A program made the translations under genes and the position numbers. This document shows positions 1 to 10,000 of a stretch of 29,576 nucleotides of DNA, piece after piece. Under the pieces are notes generated by a model that worked only from the letters and a program-made list of their open reading frames with translations, did no database searches and had not been told where the DNA came from. Location of the stretch: assembly GCA_964420365.1 (NCBI GenBank), contig CAYQTA010000043.1, positions 1 through 29,576 of the forward strand, read 5' to 3'. The stretch's first letter is position 1. Every line of letters starts with the position of its first letter. Source of the DNA: JAMOQA01 sp964420365. Lineage in GTDB: Bacteria > Acidobacteriota > Polarisedimenticolia > J045.

Positions 1-114
1 ACCGTCGTCCTCGTCGTCATCGCGTTCTCCTCGGGCTCGTTCCCGCCGCGACGGGGTGCCGGCCGCATCGCGCTCCACGCCCGCCCGCGACCACCCCGCG
101 TGCCCCGATCCTAG
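1..114 (+). CDS. Possible 3' end of an upstream gene (partial)
   Basis: From base 1 the plus strand is open for 37 codons to a TAG at 112-114. It begins with a hydrophobic stretch (TVVLVVIAFSSGSF) followed by an Arg/Pro-rich basic tail, which could be the end of a membrane protein. There is no start in the window and no recognisable motif. In DNA this GC-rich, 37 open codons are weak evidence, so this may be chance. Confidence 0.25.
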   Translation, partial: TVVLVVIAFSSGSFPPRRGAGRIALHARPRPPRVPRS

Positions 115-211
115 CCCATCCCGACCGCCCGCGGGCAGCCGCCGGGGACCCGTCCGGTCGACGCCACCCCGGCCCCCGAACAGGGGGCGGCCAGCCGGGA
201 AGGCGGGAGGC

Positions 212-243
212 GCAACCCCGTGAAGATCGGCACCGGGGGTTGC
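212..243 (-). terminator. Candidate hairpin terminator of the glycosyltransferase operon
   Basis: An 8-bp perfect inverted repeat (GCAACCCC at 212-219, GGGGTTGC at 236-243) with a 16-nt loop lies about 20 nt beyond the minus-strand stop at 265. There is no T tract, so it is not a classical intrinsic terminator. The rest of 115-264 shows nothing else recognisable. Confidence 0.35.
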
Positions 244-264
244 CCCGGGGAACCCGCGCTCCGC

Positions 265-1356
265 TCAGTGGAACTCGTCCAGCCTGCGGTGGCCGGCGAG
301 GTCGCCGTGGCGGCGCGTGCGGCGGGCCCAGGCGAGGATCGCGCGGACGGCGGTGGTCGGGCGGTCGACGAGGAGCGGGGCGAGGAGGCGCTGGCGCGGG
401 CGCGAGTCCCAGCCCCCGATCACCTCGGCGGGGCGCCGCGGCGGAAAGAGGCGGCGGAGGAGCGCAAGGCGCGGGGACCGGCGCGCCGGGCGGAGCAGCT
501 CCCCGGGGACGATTCCCGGGAAGCAGCGCTCGACCTGCAGGACCGAGAGCAGCAGGACCGCGCGCATCCCCCAGCGCCTCGCCCGCTCGAGCAGCTCCGC
601 GGGGGACGCCTCCCCGGCGAGGTGGAGCAGCGCGACGTCGACGATCCAGATCCCCTTCGGCTGGAAGTAGTGGTAGCCGAGGTGGAGCGCCTGGTGGAGG
701 TGCAGGTCGACCGGGCCGAGGGCGAGGCCGGTGACCGGGCCGTACCGCAGCTCGCGGGCACGCGAGAGCATCCCGGCGACGTCGGGAAAGTGGCGGCCCT
801 CCTGGGCGATCGACCAGTGGAGCTCGACGGCGCCCGGCGTACCGTCCGGCGCCTCCACCGGCAGGTCGTACCAGGTTTCCTCCCAGAACTCCCGGTGCTC
901 CTCCGGCGGGATCCGGAAGCCGGCCGACTCCAGGGCGTCCAGGGCCCGGGAAAGGGAATCCCGGGGGATCAGCAGGTCGACGTCCGACATCGGCCGCAGG
1001 TACGGTTCCGGGTAGACCAGGTGGCCGAGGGCCGCCCCCTTGAGCAGCACGGGGGCGAGTCCCTCGTCCCGCAGCGCCTCCAGGGCGGCGGCGCCGGCGG
1101 CGTCGAGGCGGGCCCGGCCCATCCGGTCGTCCAGCAGGTCGCCCCGGAGGCGGGCCACCTGCTCCCGGGGCAGCTCGCCCACGGCGCCTTCCCGGTCGAG
1201 GGCCCGGGCGAGAAGGCCGGAGACCCGGTGCTCCCGGGCGAGGACCACCACGTCCGGCGTGACATCCCCGGCCCGAACCTCTCCGCCCCGGGGATCGATC
1301 ACCCGGAGGAGCACCTCCTCGGCCCGGGCGGGGGCCGCCTCGGGCGCGCGGCTCAC
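265..1356 (-). CDS. Putative nucleotidyltransferase, PF14907-like (NTP_transf_5)
   Basis: A 363-aa protein whose middle carries the nucleotidyltransferase-fold signature: a KGAALG loop, then about 15 residues on MSDVDLLIP, with the paired acidic residues D-x-D expected of a Pol-beta-type metal site. This pattern is typical of the uncharacterised nucleotidyltransferases found in polysaccharide and exosortase-type loci; the acceptor is unknown. The GTG start at 1356 is chosen because it overlaps the stop of the upstream phosphoglycosyltransferase gene by four bases (GTGA), implying translational coupling. The frame stays open far upstream, but that part is antisense-like shadow. The Arg-rich C-terminus is in keeping with a soluble cytoplasmic enzyme. 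Family assignment is fairly good; biochemical role is unknown. Confidence 0.75.
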   Translation of the reverse strand: MSRAPEAAPARAEEVLLRVIDPRGGEVRAGDVTPDVVVLAREHRVSGLLARALDREGAVGELPREQVARLRGDLLDDRMGRARLDAAGAAALEALRDEGLAPVLLKGAALGHLVYPEPYLRPMSDVDLLIPRDSLSRALDALESAGFRIPPEEHREFWEETWYDLPVEAPDGTPGAVELHWSIAQEGRHFPDVAGMLSRARELRYGPVTGLALGPVDLHLHQALHLGYHYFQPKGIWIVDVALLHLAGEASPAELLERARRWGMRAVLLLSVLQVERCFPGIVPGELLRPARRSPRLALLRRLFPPRRPAEVIGGWDSRPRQRLLAPLLVDRPTTAVRAILAWARRTRRHGDLAGHRRLDEFH

Positions 1357-2408
1357 CGGCCGGCCCCCTCGCCGCCACCCGCCCCCCGGAGCCGCAGCGG
1401 CACCGCGACGGCGAGGACGAGGGCCGGCAGGGCGGCGACCGGGCGGACCCGGGGCGGCAGGAAGAGGGCCGCCAGCGCGCAGGCGGCGAACCCCGCCTGG
1501 ACGGCGGCGAGGATCGCCACCGCCCGACCCTGGCCACGGCCCGCGTCGAGCAGCCGGTGGTGGAGGTGCTCCCGGTCCGCCCGGAACGGGCTGGTGCCCC
1601 GCAGGACCCGCCGCGCGAACGCCAGCACGAGGTCGAGGAGGGGCACCCCGAGGGCGGGCAGGGCGACCAGCGGGTCCCAGCCGACCCTGCCCCGGAGTGT
1701 CCCGAGGGAAAGGGCAGCCAGGAGCAGCCCGAGAAGCAGGCTGCCGGTCGAACCCATGAACTGCCGCGCCGGGTGGACGTTGTGGGCGAGGAACCCGACG
1801 AGAGCGCCCCCGATCGCCCAGGCGACGGTGGCCGCGACCGCTCCCCCGTCCCGGACGGCCTGGACCCCGAAGACGAGGACCGCGAGGAGCGCGAGGGACG
1901 CGGCGAGCCCGTCCAGCCCGTCGACCAGGTTCACCGCGTTCATCACCGCGACGAACCAGAGCACGGTCGCCGGCAACGCGAGGGGCCCGAGCTCCCACCG
2001 GGTCGGCCCGAGGACGACCGTCTCGAGGCGGAACCCGGCCGCCCAGGCGAGAGATCCCGCCGCGACCTGCCCGGCGAGCTTGGCCAGGGGGCCGAGCTCG
2101 TACACGTCGTCGAGAAGGCCGACCAGGGCGACGAGGATCCCGGCCGCCCCCAGCCCGACGAGGGGCGGGGGGAACGAGAACACCCGGCTCGCTCCCGGCC
2201 ACCCCCCGAGGGCCCCGACGGCGAGAGCGAGAACGACCCCGCCCCCGATCGCCAGTCCCCCGAGCCGGGGCATCCCCCGGTCGTGCACCTTCCGCGCCGG
2301 TGCCGGGTCGTCGACGGCACCGAGAAGCCGGGCCAGGCGCCAGGTCAGCAGCGCTCCCCCGGCGGAACCCGCCGCGGCGAGGAGGGCGACGAGCAGCCCC
2401 TGCCTCAT
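1353..2408 (-). CDS. MraY/WecA-family polyprenyl-phosphate phosphoglycosyltransferase, with an altered metal-site motif
   Basis: A 351-aa polytopic membrane protein (about ten hydrophobic segments) of glycosyltransferase family 4. Such enzymes transfer a sugar-1-phosphate from a UDP-sugar to undecaprenyl phosphate, starting lipid-linked glycan synthesis at the inner membrane. Family motifs are visible: the RKVHDRGMPRLGG loop (39-51), D100-D101, N157-A-V-N-L-V-D-G-L-D-G (157-167), and the HLHHR motif (281-285). The oddity is FMGSTGS at 217-223: the family normally has FMGD-x-GS, and that Asp binds Mg2+ in MraY; here it is Ser220 (codon TCG at 1749-1751). Start and stop overlap both neighbours by 4 bp (2405-2408 and 1353-1356). 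Family membership is clear, but activity is uncertain because of the substitution. Confidence 0.9.
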   Translation of the reverse strand: MRQGLLVALLAAAGSAGGALLTWRLARLLGAVDDPAPARKVHDRGMPRLGGLAIGGGVVLALAVGALGGWPGASRVFSFPPPLVGLGAAGILVALVGLLDDVYELGPLAKLAGQVAAGSLAWAAGFRLETVVLGPTRWELGPLALPATVLWFVAVMNAVNLVDGLDGLAASLALLAVLVFGVQAVRDGGAVAATVAWAIGGALVGFLAHNVHPARQFMGSTGSLLLGLLLAALSLGTLRGRVGWDPLVALPALGVPLLDLVLAFARRVLRGTSPFRADREHLHHRLLDAGRGQGRAVAILAAVQAGFAACALAALFLPPRVRPVAALPALVLAVAVPLRLRGAGGGEGAGR

Positions 2409-3616
2409 GCCGCGTCGTCCCCGCTCGCCGGCGCCTCGCGGGTGGAGGCGGGGACCTCCCAGTGGGCGGCCGCCCGGCCGGTCAACCCGCGGAAGGTCCC
2501 GACGACGGCCGCCAGGTTGATCACCACCAGGTAGAGGGAGAGCCGAAGGAACCTCCCCGGCAACCCCGGTACCGGGAGGAACCCGAGGGGGGCGACCACC
2601 ACGGGCAGGGCGGTCACCACCGCGAGGATTCCCCCGGCGGGCGAACCGAGGGACGCCCCGATGCTCCCCGCGACGACCGCGAGGAGCCCGAGCCATGGCA
2701 CCGCGTAGCGCAGCAGCTTGTGGGAGACGTAGGCCCAGGCGATCCGCGGCGGGAGGGTCAGCGGCCGGATCCAGCGGGCGCAGGCGACCTGCTGGGAGAT
2801 GATCCGCACCTTTCGCGCGAACTCCTCCGCGAGGCCGGAGCTCGCCCGCTCGAAGGCGAGCGCCCCCGGGGCAACCACCGTGCGGTAGCCGGCGCGGGCA
2901 GCGAGGAGCGGCTCGGCGGCGTCCCCGGCGATGTTCGCGGGGAGCGGCCGCCAGAGGGACTTCCGCAGCGCGTAGATCCCCCCGTTGGCGACGCAGAGGA
3001 GACCCCGTTCCGCCTCGACCCGCTTGGTCCAGGTCTCGAAGCGCCAGTAGAGACCCTCCCCGCCGGCCACCGTCGGGTCGTCCTCGTTGACGAACTGGAC
3101 CTCCCCGAGGGCCACCCCGACGTCCGGGTGCCGGAAGACCGCGGCGAGGGCCCGCACGGCGCCGCGGTCGAACATCACGTTGGCATCGGTCTGGACCAGG
3201 ATCTCGCCCCCGGCCTCCGGGGCGATCCGGTTGATCGCCGCGGTCTTCCCGCCCCGCTCCGGCATCCGGAAAAGGCGCACCCGGGGATCGTTCGCCGCAA
3301 TCGCCCGGACCTCGTCGTCGGTGCCGTCGTCGCTGGCATCGGAAGCGACGAGCACCTCGAGCAGGTCCGGCGGGTAGTCCTGGCCGAGCAGGTTCTCGAC
3401 CCTGCGGCGGATCACGCCGGCCTCGTTGCGGGCGGCGACCAGGATCGAGACCCGGGGAGGACCTTCCCCTTCTCCCGCCGGCTGCGCCAGCGGACGGGGC
3501 CGGAACAACAGCCGGGCGACCAGCGGATAGCCGACGTACGCGTAGAGGACCCCGAGCACCGAGATCGCGGCGATCCCGGTCCAGGCGGCCCCGGCTGTCC
3601 CGGCAAGGTCGATCAC
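2405..3616 (-). CDS. Glycosyltransferase family 2, membrane-associated
   Basis: About 403 aa: an N-terminal membrane segment (TGIAAISVLGVLYAYVGYPL), a GT-A catalytic domain and a hydrophobic C-terminal region with three or four membrane spans. Catalytic-domain marks are VSILVAARNEAG (nucleotide-binding strand), LVASDASDDGT, the RGGKTAAIN loop and QTDANV as the D-x-N/DXD-type metal motif. The usual QxxRW of processive synthases is not met exactly (QQVACARW), so a non-processive or divergent enzyme is likely. The GTG at 3616 gives a short N-terminus before the first membrane span; another in-frame GTG at 3658 would add 14 residues, and neither has a strong Shine-Dalgarno. It is first in a three-gene operon and overlaps the next gene by ATGA. 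It probably adds a sugar to a lipid-linked glycan at the cytoplasmic face. Confidence 0.88.
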   Translation of the reverse strand: MIDLAGTAGAAWTGIAAISVLGVLYAYVGYPLVARLLFRPRPLAQPAGEGEGPPRVSILVAARNEAGVIRRRVENLLGQDYPPDLLEVLVASDASDDGTDDEVRAIAANDPRVRLFRMPERGGKTAAINRIAPEAGGEILVQTDANVMFDRGAVRALAAVFRHPDVGVALGEVQFVNEDDPTVAGGEGLYWRFETWTKRVEAERGLLCVANGGIYALRKSLWRPLPANIAGDAAEPLLAARAGYRTVVAPGALAFERASSGLAEEFARKVRIISQQVACARWIRPLTLPPRIAWAYVSHKLLRYAVPWLGLLAVVAGSIGASLGSPAGGILAVVTALPVVVAPLGFLPVPGLPGRFLRLSLYLVVINLAAVVGTFRGLTGRAAAHWEVPASTREAPASGDDAA

Positions 3617-3757
3617 GGGGGGCAATCTACCCCGGATCCCCCTCCCTGCCCACGGCACGCGGACCCGCGCGGATCACCCCGGCGTGGCCCGGTGCACATC
3701 GGAGGGACGGTCTGGCATCATGGGTGCGGGTCCCACGCGAGGGGGAAGGAGGCAGCG

Positions 3758-4312
3758 ATGGCGGAATGGTACTGGCGGCGCACCCCGGTGGAGAAGATCG
3801 GCCCCCGCAGCACCGAGGAGGTCCGCGCGGCCCTGGTGGCGGGCCTGCTCGAGCCGGGTCACGAGGTCTGGCAGGAGGGATGGGACGCCTGGGCCCGGAT
3901 CGAGGAGGTGGAAGAGTTCCGGGGCATCGCTTCCCGCCCGCCCCTCGCCGCTCCCCCCAACGCGGCCGGCGGGCGCACGGTACCGCTTCCCGACGGCCTC
4001 CGGGGCTGGATGAGCTTCGTCGGGATCATGAACATCCTGGGAGGACTGCTCCTGGTCCTGAGCTGCGTCGGGCTGATCAAGGGGATCCTCCTGCTCGTGA
4101 TGGGGTTCGCCGCGCTCGGCGCCCGCTCGGCCCTGGACGCCGCCGGCGGAGGGGTCCCGGTGGAACTCCAGCCCTTCCTCGGAAAGCTCAAGACCTTCTT
4201 CGTCGCCCAGGGGCTGGCCTTCGTGCTCGCGCTCGTGTTCCTCGCGGGGATCGCCCTCCTGTGGTTCCTCGGGATGCTCGGGGCGTTCGCGGGGCGGCTC
4301 GGGCACTTCTAG
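3758..4312 (+). CDS. GYF_2 (DUF4339) domain membrane protein
   Basis: A 184-aa protein. Residues about 1-55 match the GYF_2 pattern: an EWYWRR start, IGPRSTEEVRAALVAGLL, then a VWQEGWDAWARI end (aromatic and G-P residues in register). A short linker follows, then at least three hydrophobic segments (about 87-130 and 150-178). The domain is thought to bind proline-rich peptides or act as an adaptor; no enzymatic residues are seen. ATG at 3758 has an excellent AAGGAGG site 6 nt upstream. The gene is divergent from the GT2 operon, and the O-antigen-ligase-like gene starts 22 bp downstream, so the two are probably co-transcribed. A scaffold or assembly role in envelope polysaccharide export is only inference from neighbours. 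Confidence 0.8.
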   Translation: MAEWYWRRTPVEKIGPRSTEEVRAALVAGLLEPGHEVWQEGWDAWARIEEVEEFRGIASRPPLAAPPNAAGGRTVPLPDGLRGWMSFVGIMNILGGLLLVLSCVGLIKGILLLVMGFAALGARSALDAAGGGVPVELQPFLGKLKTFFVAQGLAFVLALVFLAGIALLWFLGMLGAFAGRLGHF

Positions 4313-4334
4313 CCGCGTCGACGACCGGACGCCC

Positions 4335-6965
4335 ATGCCCCTGTCCCTGCGCCGGCTCGCCCTCGGGCTCGCTGCGCTGCTCGCCGTGGCCGCACCGCTC
4401 CCCTTCGGTGCCACGACGCCGGGCGCACGGGTCGGGCTCGCCCTGGCGATCGGCGTGGGCCTCCTTCTCGTGCTCCTGGACCTGCGCCGCCTGCCGGTCC
4501 CCCCGCCCCGCTTCGCCTTCCTGGCCGGCGCGACCCTCGTCCTGCTCGCCCTGTACTTCGTGCCGGTCCCGGCGGGGCTCCTCGGGAGGATCGAGCCCCG
4601 CGCGGTGACCGAGGCGCGCAGGAGCCTCGCTCTCGCGGGAGAGGACGCCGCCCTGGCCGCGGCCGAGGAGCGACTCCTCGCGGCGTCGGGGACACGGCGG
4701 ACCGTCCCTTCCACCCGCCCGCTCGCCCAGGACGCGGGGGGCCGGCTCGACGGCACGACCCGCGTCCTCCTCGGGCTCGGCGCCTTTCTCCTCGCCCTCC
4801 TCTCGGCCGGAAACGAGCCGGGACGCCGGCTCCTGGCGGGGGCCCTCGCCGTTTCCGCGTTCCTCCAGGCGAGCTACGGCCTCGCGGAAGCCCTTTCCGG
4901 GCACTACCACATCCTGTGGCGCGCCCGGACCAGCTACCTGGGCCTCCCCTCGGGCACCTTCGTGTGCCCGAACCACTTCGCCGCCCTGCTCTCTCTCGGC
5001 CTGTTCGCGACCCTCGCCCTGCTCGCCGCGCGCCGGCACCGGGGGGACGAGGAGGAATCTCCCGTCGAGCGCGGGGCCCGGCTCGTGCTCGGGGTCACGG
5101 CCGCGGCCGTGCTCGTGATCGCCATGACCTGGTCGTCTTCCCGGGCGGGCCTCGGGGCGGCCGGGATCGGGCTCCTCCTCTGGCTGGTGCTCGGCCTCCG
5201 CCGCCTGGCCGCCTCGCGGCGGGGACGGGCGGCGCTGGTGCTCGGCGTGCTGGTTGCCGGGGTCCTGGTCGCCGGCTCGATCTGGATGCGCCCCCCGACT
5301 CCCCTCCGGGAGGACCTGGAAACCGTGTCCCTCGGGTGGGGGGGCCGCACCGCGATGTGGCGCACCGGCCTGCGGATCGAGCGGGACTTCCGCTGGTTCG
5401 GCGTCGGGCCCGGGTGCACGCGGTGGGTCCATCCCCTCTACCGGCCGCCGGAACAGGGAGCCCACGTCAGCCACCTTCACAACGACTGGCTGGAGTGGAA
5501 GGTCGAGACCGGCTGGCCCGGGGCCCTCCTGCTGGTCGCGTGGGTGGCCGCCGTCGCCGCCGGGGGTGTCGTCCTCCTGCGCCGCGGACGCCGGGGTGAA
5601 CGTGCCCTCTCCCTCGGGCTCGGGTGCTCGCTCGTCGCCCTCGGGATCCACGAGTTCGTCGATTTTTCCCTCCAGCTCCCCGGGGTCTCCGTCCCGGCCG
5701 CCGTCGCCGCCGGAACCCTCCTCGCACCCCTGGCCTGGGGTCCCGGCCGGGGTGGCGGTCCCCGCGCGCGCACGGCCTGGCGGGTCGTCCTGGGCCTCTC
5801 GGCGGGCGCCGTCCTCCTGGCCGGCCTCGCGACCCATGTCGCGGCCCGGCCCCGCCTCGCGGTCGACCGCCTCGGGACGGCCGGCCTCGCCGACCCCGGC
5901 GCCCTGGCCGGTGAAGCGCACCGGCAGGTGGTCCTGGCCGTCCGCCAGGCCGCCCGTGGTGACGCGGCTCCCCGGGAACGCCTCCACGCCCTGGCCTCCC
6001 GGGCGCTCCGACTCCTCCGGATCGCGGAGGTGACGGCGCCGCTGCGCCCGGCCGTCCGCCGGGAACTCTGGGCGGCCGCCCAGGCGTGGGCCCACCTGCG
6101 CCCTTCCGGGACGCCCCTCCCGGAGGGATTCGCCACCCTCACCCGGGCCTGGCTTCACCGGGCCGAGGAACTGGCCCCGGTGGACCGGGCGAACCTCCTG
6201 ACGCTGGCCCGGACCTGGCTCGTCCTCGGGGACCGACAGGAGGCATACCGCCTGGTCCGCAGGTTCCTCCGGCTCTCCCCCTCCAGGGCGGCGGAAGCGT
6301 ACGACCTCCTCGGGGAAGCCGCCTCCGACCTCGGTACGTTGATGGAGGCGACCCCGAACACGCCGGACGCCGCGTACCGCCTGGCGCTCTGGCTGCGCCG
6401 CCACCGGGACCGGAGCGGGGCCCGGATCGTGCTCGAGCGGGCGGTGGCGCGCCACCCGGACGACCCGCGCCTGCGCCGCCTGCTCGCGATCACGCTCTTC
6501 GAGCAGAAACGGTACGACGAGGCGCTTCGCCTCCTCGACGGGCGCCCCCTGCCGGCGGATCCCGGGGAGCGCCGGGCCTGGCTCCGGGCACTCGCCACCC
6601 TCCATGCCGTCACCGGCGACGGGGACGGCCTCGAGCGCGACTGCCGCGCGCTCGTCGCGGCCGGGGAGGATCCCCGCGTCGTGGCCATCGCCCGCGCCCG
6701 CTTCGCGATCCGCCGGAAGCACCGGGACGAGGCGATCCGCCTCCTGCGGGAGGCCCTGGCAGCCCCGGGCCCTCCTTTGCCCCGCAACAGGAGGCTCGAG
6801 GCCCTCCTGGTCCTGGGGAGCGCCCTCCGGGCGGAGGGCAGGAACCGGGAGGCTCTCGAGGCGTACCGCGAGGCTCGAAAACTGGCCCCGGAACACCCCG
6901 CGATCCGCGCCTTCTTCGAACGGCTCCACCGGGTCTCTCCCGAACGCAACGAGAAGTCCCGGTAA
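4335..6965 (+). CDS. O-antigen ligase/polymerase (Wzy_C type) with C-terminal TPR domain
   Basis: An 876-aa protein. Residues 1 to about 500 form a polytopic membrane domain with Wzy_C/O-antigen-ligase motifs: SGTFVCPNHFAALLSLG, an SSSRAGLG segment, and the large periplasmic loop with GVGPG followed by HLHNDWLEWKVETGWPG. Such proteins polymerise or transfer lipid-linked glycan at the periplasmic face. From about residue 560 the protein is an alpha-helical repeat domain with TPR-like units (DEALRLL, NREALEAYREARKLAPEHP), as in other PglL/Wzy-TPR fusions. Start: ATG at 4335, 22 bp after the GYF_2 gene; no strong ribosome binding site is visible. No Wzx flippase is seen in the window. It could be a polymerase, a ligase or a protein glycosylase; the sequence does not discriminate. 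Confidence 0.85.
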   Translation: MPLSLRRLALGLAALLAVAAPLPFGATTPGARVGLALAIGVGLLLVLLDLRRLPVPPPRFAFLAGATLVLLALYFVPVPAGLLGRIEPRAVTEARRSLALAGEDAALAAAEERLLAASGTRRTVPSTRPLAQDAGGRLDGTTRVLLGLGAFLLALLSAGNEPGRRLLAGALAVSAFLQASYGLAEALSGHYHILWRARTSYLGLPSGTFVCPNHFAALLSLGLFATLALLAARRHRGDEEESPVERGARLVLGVTAAAVLVIAMTWSSSRAGLGAAGIGLLLWLVLGLRRLAASRRGRAALVLGVLVAGVLVAGSIWMRPPTPLREDLETVSLGWGGRTAMWRTGLRIERDFRWFGVGPGCTRWVHPLYRPPEQGAHVSHLHNDWLEWKVETGWPGALLLVAWVAAVAAGGVVLLRRGRRGERALSLGLGCSLVALGIHEFVDFSLQLPGVSVPAAVAAGTLLAPLAWGPGRGGGPRARTAWRVVLGLSAGAVLLAGLATHVAARPRLAVDRLGTAGLADPGALAGEAHRQVVLAVRQAARGDAAPRERLHALASRALRLLRIAEVTAPLRPAVRRELWAAAQAWAHLRPSGTPLPEGFATLTRAWLHRAEELAPVDRANLLTLARTWLVLGDRQEAYRLVRRFLRLSPSRAAEAYDLLGEAASDLGTLMEATPNTPDAAYRLALWLRRHRDRSGARIVLERAVARHPDDPRLRRLLAITLFEQKRYDEALRLLDGRPLPADPGERRAWLRALATLHAVTGDGDGLERDCRALVAAGEDPRVVAIARARFAIRRKHRDEAIRLLREALAAPGPPLPRNRRLEALLVLGSALRAEGRNREALEAYREARKLAPEHPAIRAFFERLHRVSPERNEKSR

Positions 6966-7036
6966 GCCGATCGTCGCCGTACCTTTTGGGGAACCGGGAA
7001 ACCGAGGAACGTTCCGTGTCCCCCGAGAGGTGAGCC

Positions 7037-10000
7037 ATGCGACCCGTCCGCCTTCCGTCGTCCTTCCTGTGCCTCGCCGTTCTCGTCGCCTCCGTCGTCG
7101 CCGCTGCGGCGGCCCCGGCGCCCCCCGCCAGGGTCGAGGTCTCCCCCGACCTGGTCCGGCTCGTCGTCGACTTCCCGGCCCCCGCCTTCGAGCCGGGCCC
7201 GGGCGGTGAACGGGTCCTGGTGGGCGACCTGCCGCTGCGCGCGCTGCGCCCCGGGACCCCGCTGCTGCCCGAGGCGACGTACACCGTGGTCCTGCCCCCC
7301 GGCCGGGAGGTCGAACGGGTCGAGGTTCTCGGCGAGCCGCGCTCCGTGGCCGGCCGGCACGACCTCGCCTGGGGCCGCGAGCCGCGCCCGATCTGTCGTC
7401 CCGGCGATGACGACACTCCCCGGGACGAGGCTGTGTACGGGGGCACCGCTCCCTGGCCCGCCGAGCCGGTCACGCTGGCCGGCGAAGGCTGGTTCCGGGG
7501 CTGGCGCCTCGCGTCCCTCCTGGTGCACCCGGTGCGGGTGCGACCGGCGACCGGGCGGGTGGAAAGCTGGGGCCGGATGACCGTCCTGCTGCACCTGCGT
7601 CCCGCGGCGAAGGAGGCCGACCACCTGCCGCCGCGGGGCCTGCCGATCGACTACGACGAGCTGGGGCGGATCGCCGTGAACCCGGCGACCGCCCTCGAGT
7701 ACCCGCTGCCGACGAAGGCGTCGACCCGCGTCTCCGAGCCGTACATGATCATCTGCCCGGAGAGCCTCCGGGACGCCTGGCAGCGGCTCCTCGATCACCG
7801 CGCGGCACACGGGATGCCCGGCCGGATCCTCACGGTCGAGGAGATCGAGGCGAACTACCCGGGCTCCGACCTGCCCGAGAAGATGCGCGAGGCGATCCGC
7901 GAGGCCTACCAGGAGCGCGGGACGACGTTCGTCCTGCTCGGCGGCGACGACCAGGACGGCTCCACGCGGCTCGTGCCGTACCGGGGCTGCCTCCTCGACG
8001 CCGGCGGGTACCGCTACACCGATGCCCCGTCCGACTACTACTTCGGCGGCCTCGACGGCAACTGGAACGACGACGGGGACGACGTCTGGTGCGAGCCGGA
8101 CGAGATCGACTACTACTCCGAGGTCCACGTCGGCCGGGCGACGGTCGACACGGTCACCGAGGTGAACCGTTTCATCGACAAGGTGATCCTCTACGAGGGC
8201 GGGCTGCCCGACGACCGGCGCCGCGACCTGGTCTTCATGGGGGAGAGCCTCGACAGCGCGACCTGGGGCGGCGACTCGAAGGACGAGATCGCCGAGCTGA
8301 TCCCCGGGGACGAGTACGAGATCGAGCGCCTGTACGACCGGGACGGGACGTTCTCCTCGCAGGCGGTCAAGGACGCCCTCAACCGGGGCCCCCACCTGAC
8401 GAATCACCTCGGACACTCGAACGACGGCTACGTCCAGGGCCTCTACCGCTCCGACGTCGACAACCTGCACAACGAGACCCCGTTCTTCTCGTACAGCCAG
8501 GGGTGCGACGCCGGCGCCTTCGACGAGAAGTTCTCCGGCAGCTCCGAGGCGGTCTCCGAGCACTACATCCTGGCGGAGCACGCCGCCTTCGGCGTCGTGA
8601 TGAACGTCCGCTACGGCTGGTACGAGAGCGGCTCCACCCACGGTCCCAGCCAGTACCTGGACTACGAGTTCTACGACGCGCTCTTCACCGAGAACCTGGA
8701 GACCCTCGGCGAGGCGAACGACGACTCGCGGTACGACAACGCCCCGGTCGCCCAGACCGACGAGTACCGGCGCTGGTGCTTCCTCGAAACGAACCTCCAC
8801 GGTGACCCGGCGACACCGGTCCAGGTCGGCGCCCAGCTCCGCCACGTCGATCACCGGGTGATCGAGGACGACCCCCGGTACGGGAACGCGGACGGAAACC
8901 CGGACCCCGGCGAGACGATCCGCCTCGCGGTGACCCTCGAGAACCGCAGGGACAACGCGGCGACCGACGTCGAGGCCTGGCTCTCCTCCAGCACCCCGGG
9001 GGTGACGGTGCACGACGACCACGCGACGTGGGAGGACATCCCGGGGCACGAGCAGCGCGAGAACCTCCCCCCCCACTTCACGGTGACGCTCGACGTGCCC
9101 TGCGGAACGTACGCCCGGTTCACCCTGGAGGTCCGGCACGACGACGGCAAGATCGACCGCTCGTCGTTCTCCGTCCTGGTGGGCACCCGCATCCACGACG
9201 TGCTGTTCGCCGACACCTTCGACGAGGACCTCGGCTGGACGGTGACCGGGACCTGCTCGGACGGTGCCTGGGAACGGGGGACGCCCCGCGGGACGACGAG
9301 CGGCGGCGAGCAGGCGAACCCGGACGAGGACAGCGACGACGACGGCGACTCGTGCTGGGTGACCGGCAACCAGGGTCTCTCGGCGACCGACGACGACCTG
9401 GACGACGGCACCACGATCCTGACGAGCCCCCCGCTCGACGCCTCCACCTACCTCGACCTGCGGCTCTCCTGGGCGCGGTGGCTCTACCTGCTCCCCGAGA
9501 CGACGCCCCCCTCGAACTACCTCAAGGTCGAGGTCAGCGACGACGACGGGGCGTCCTGGCACGAGCTCGAGAAGACCGTCACGAAGGAAACCCCCTGGGT
9601 GCGGCGCTCCGCATCCCTCGAGGACGTCATTTCCCTCGGCCCCGGCCTGCGGGTCCGGTTCGTCGCCGAGGAGATTCCCGGCGCGGCCAGCGACCCGGTC
9701 GTCGAGGCCGCCGTCGACGACGTCCGCCTCGAGGGCACCCGCGCGGAATGCGGCGAGTACGCCCCGGGCGAGGAGCGGCCGCCGCTCCCCGTCGGGAACA
9801 CCCTGCTCGTCACCCGGCCCGATCCCGACGTCAGGCTCGCCTGGCAGGACCCGGGCGAGGACGCCGGCCACGACCCGGCACTCTTCTACGTGGTCCAGCA
9901 TTCCGGCCAGCCGGACGGCGGTTTCGAGGACGCGGCAGAGGTGACGCGGACCGAGTGGATCGACCGGGACCAGGGACGCTTCGGCGGAAACTGGTTCTAC

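Noticed and set aside
220..2520. Long plus-strand frames opposite the phosphoglycosyltransferase and nucleotidyltransferase genes
   Set aside because: No recognisable motif, low-complexity Arg/Pro/Gly content, and the minus strand has conserved catalytic motifs and coupled starts.
6155..9901. A 1248-codon open frame on the minus strand opposite the peptidase and the TPR region
   Set aside because: It is antisense to two well-supported genes, its composition (Val/Arg/Gly/Asp-rich, no domain) mirrors their codons, and long antisense frames are expected at this GC content.
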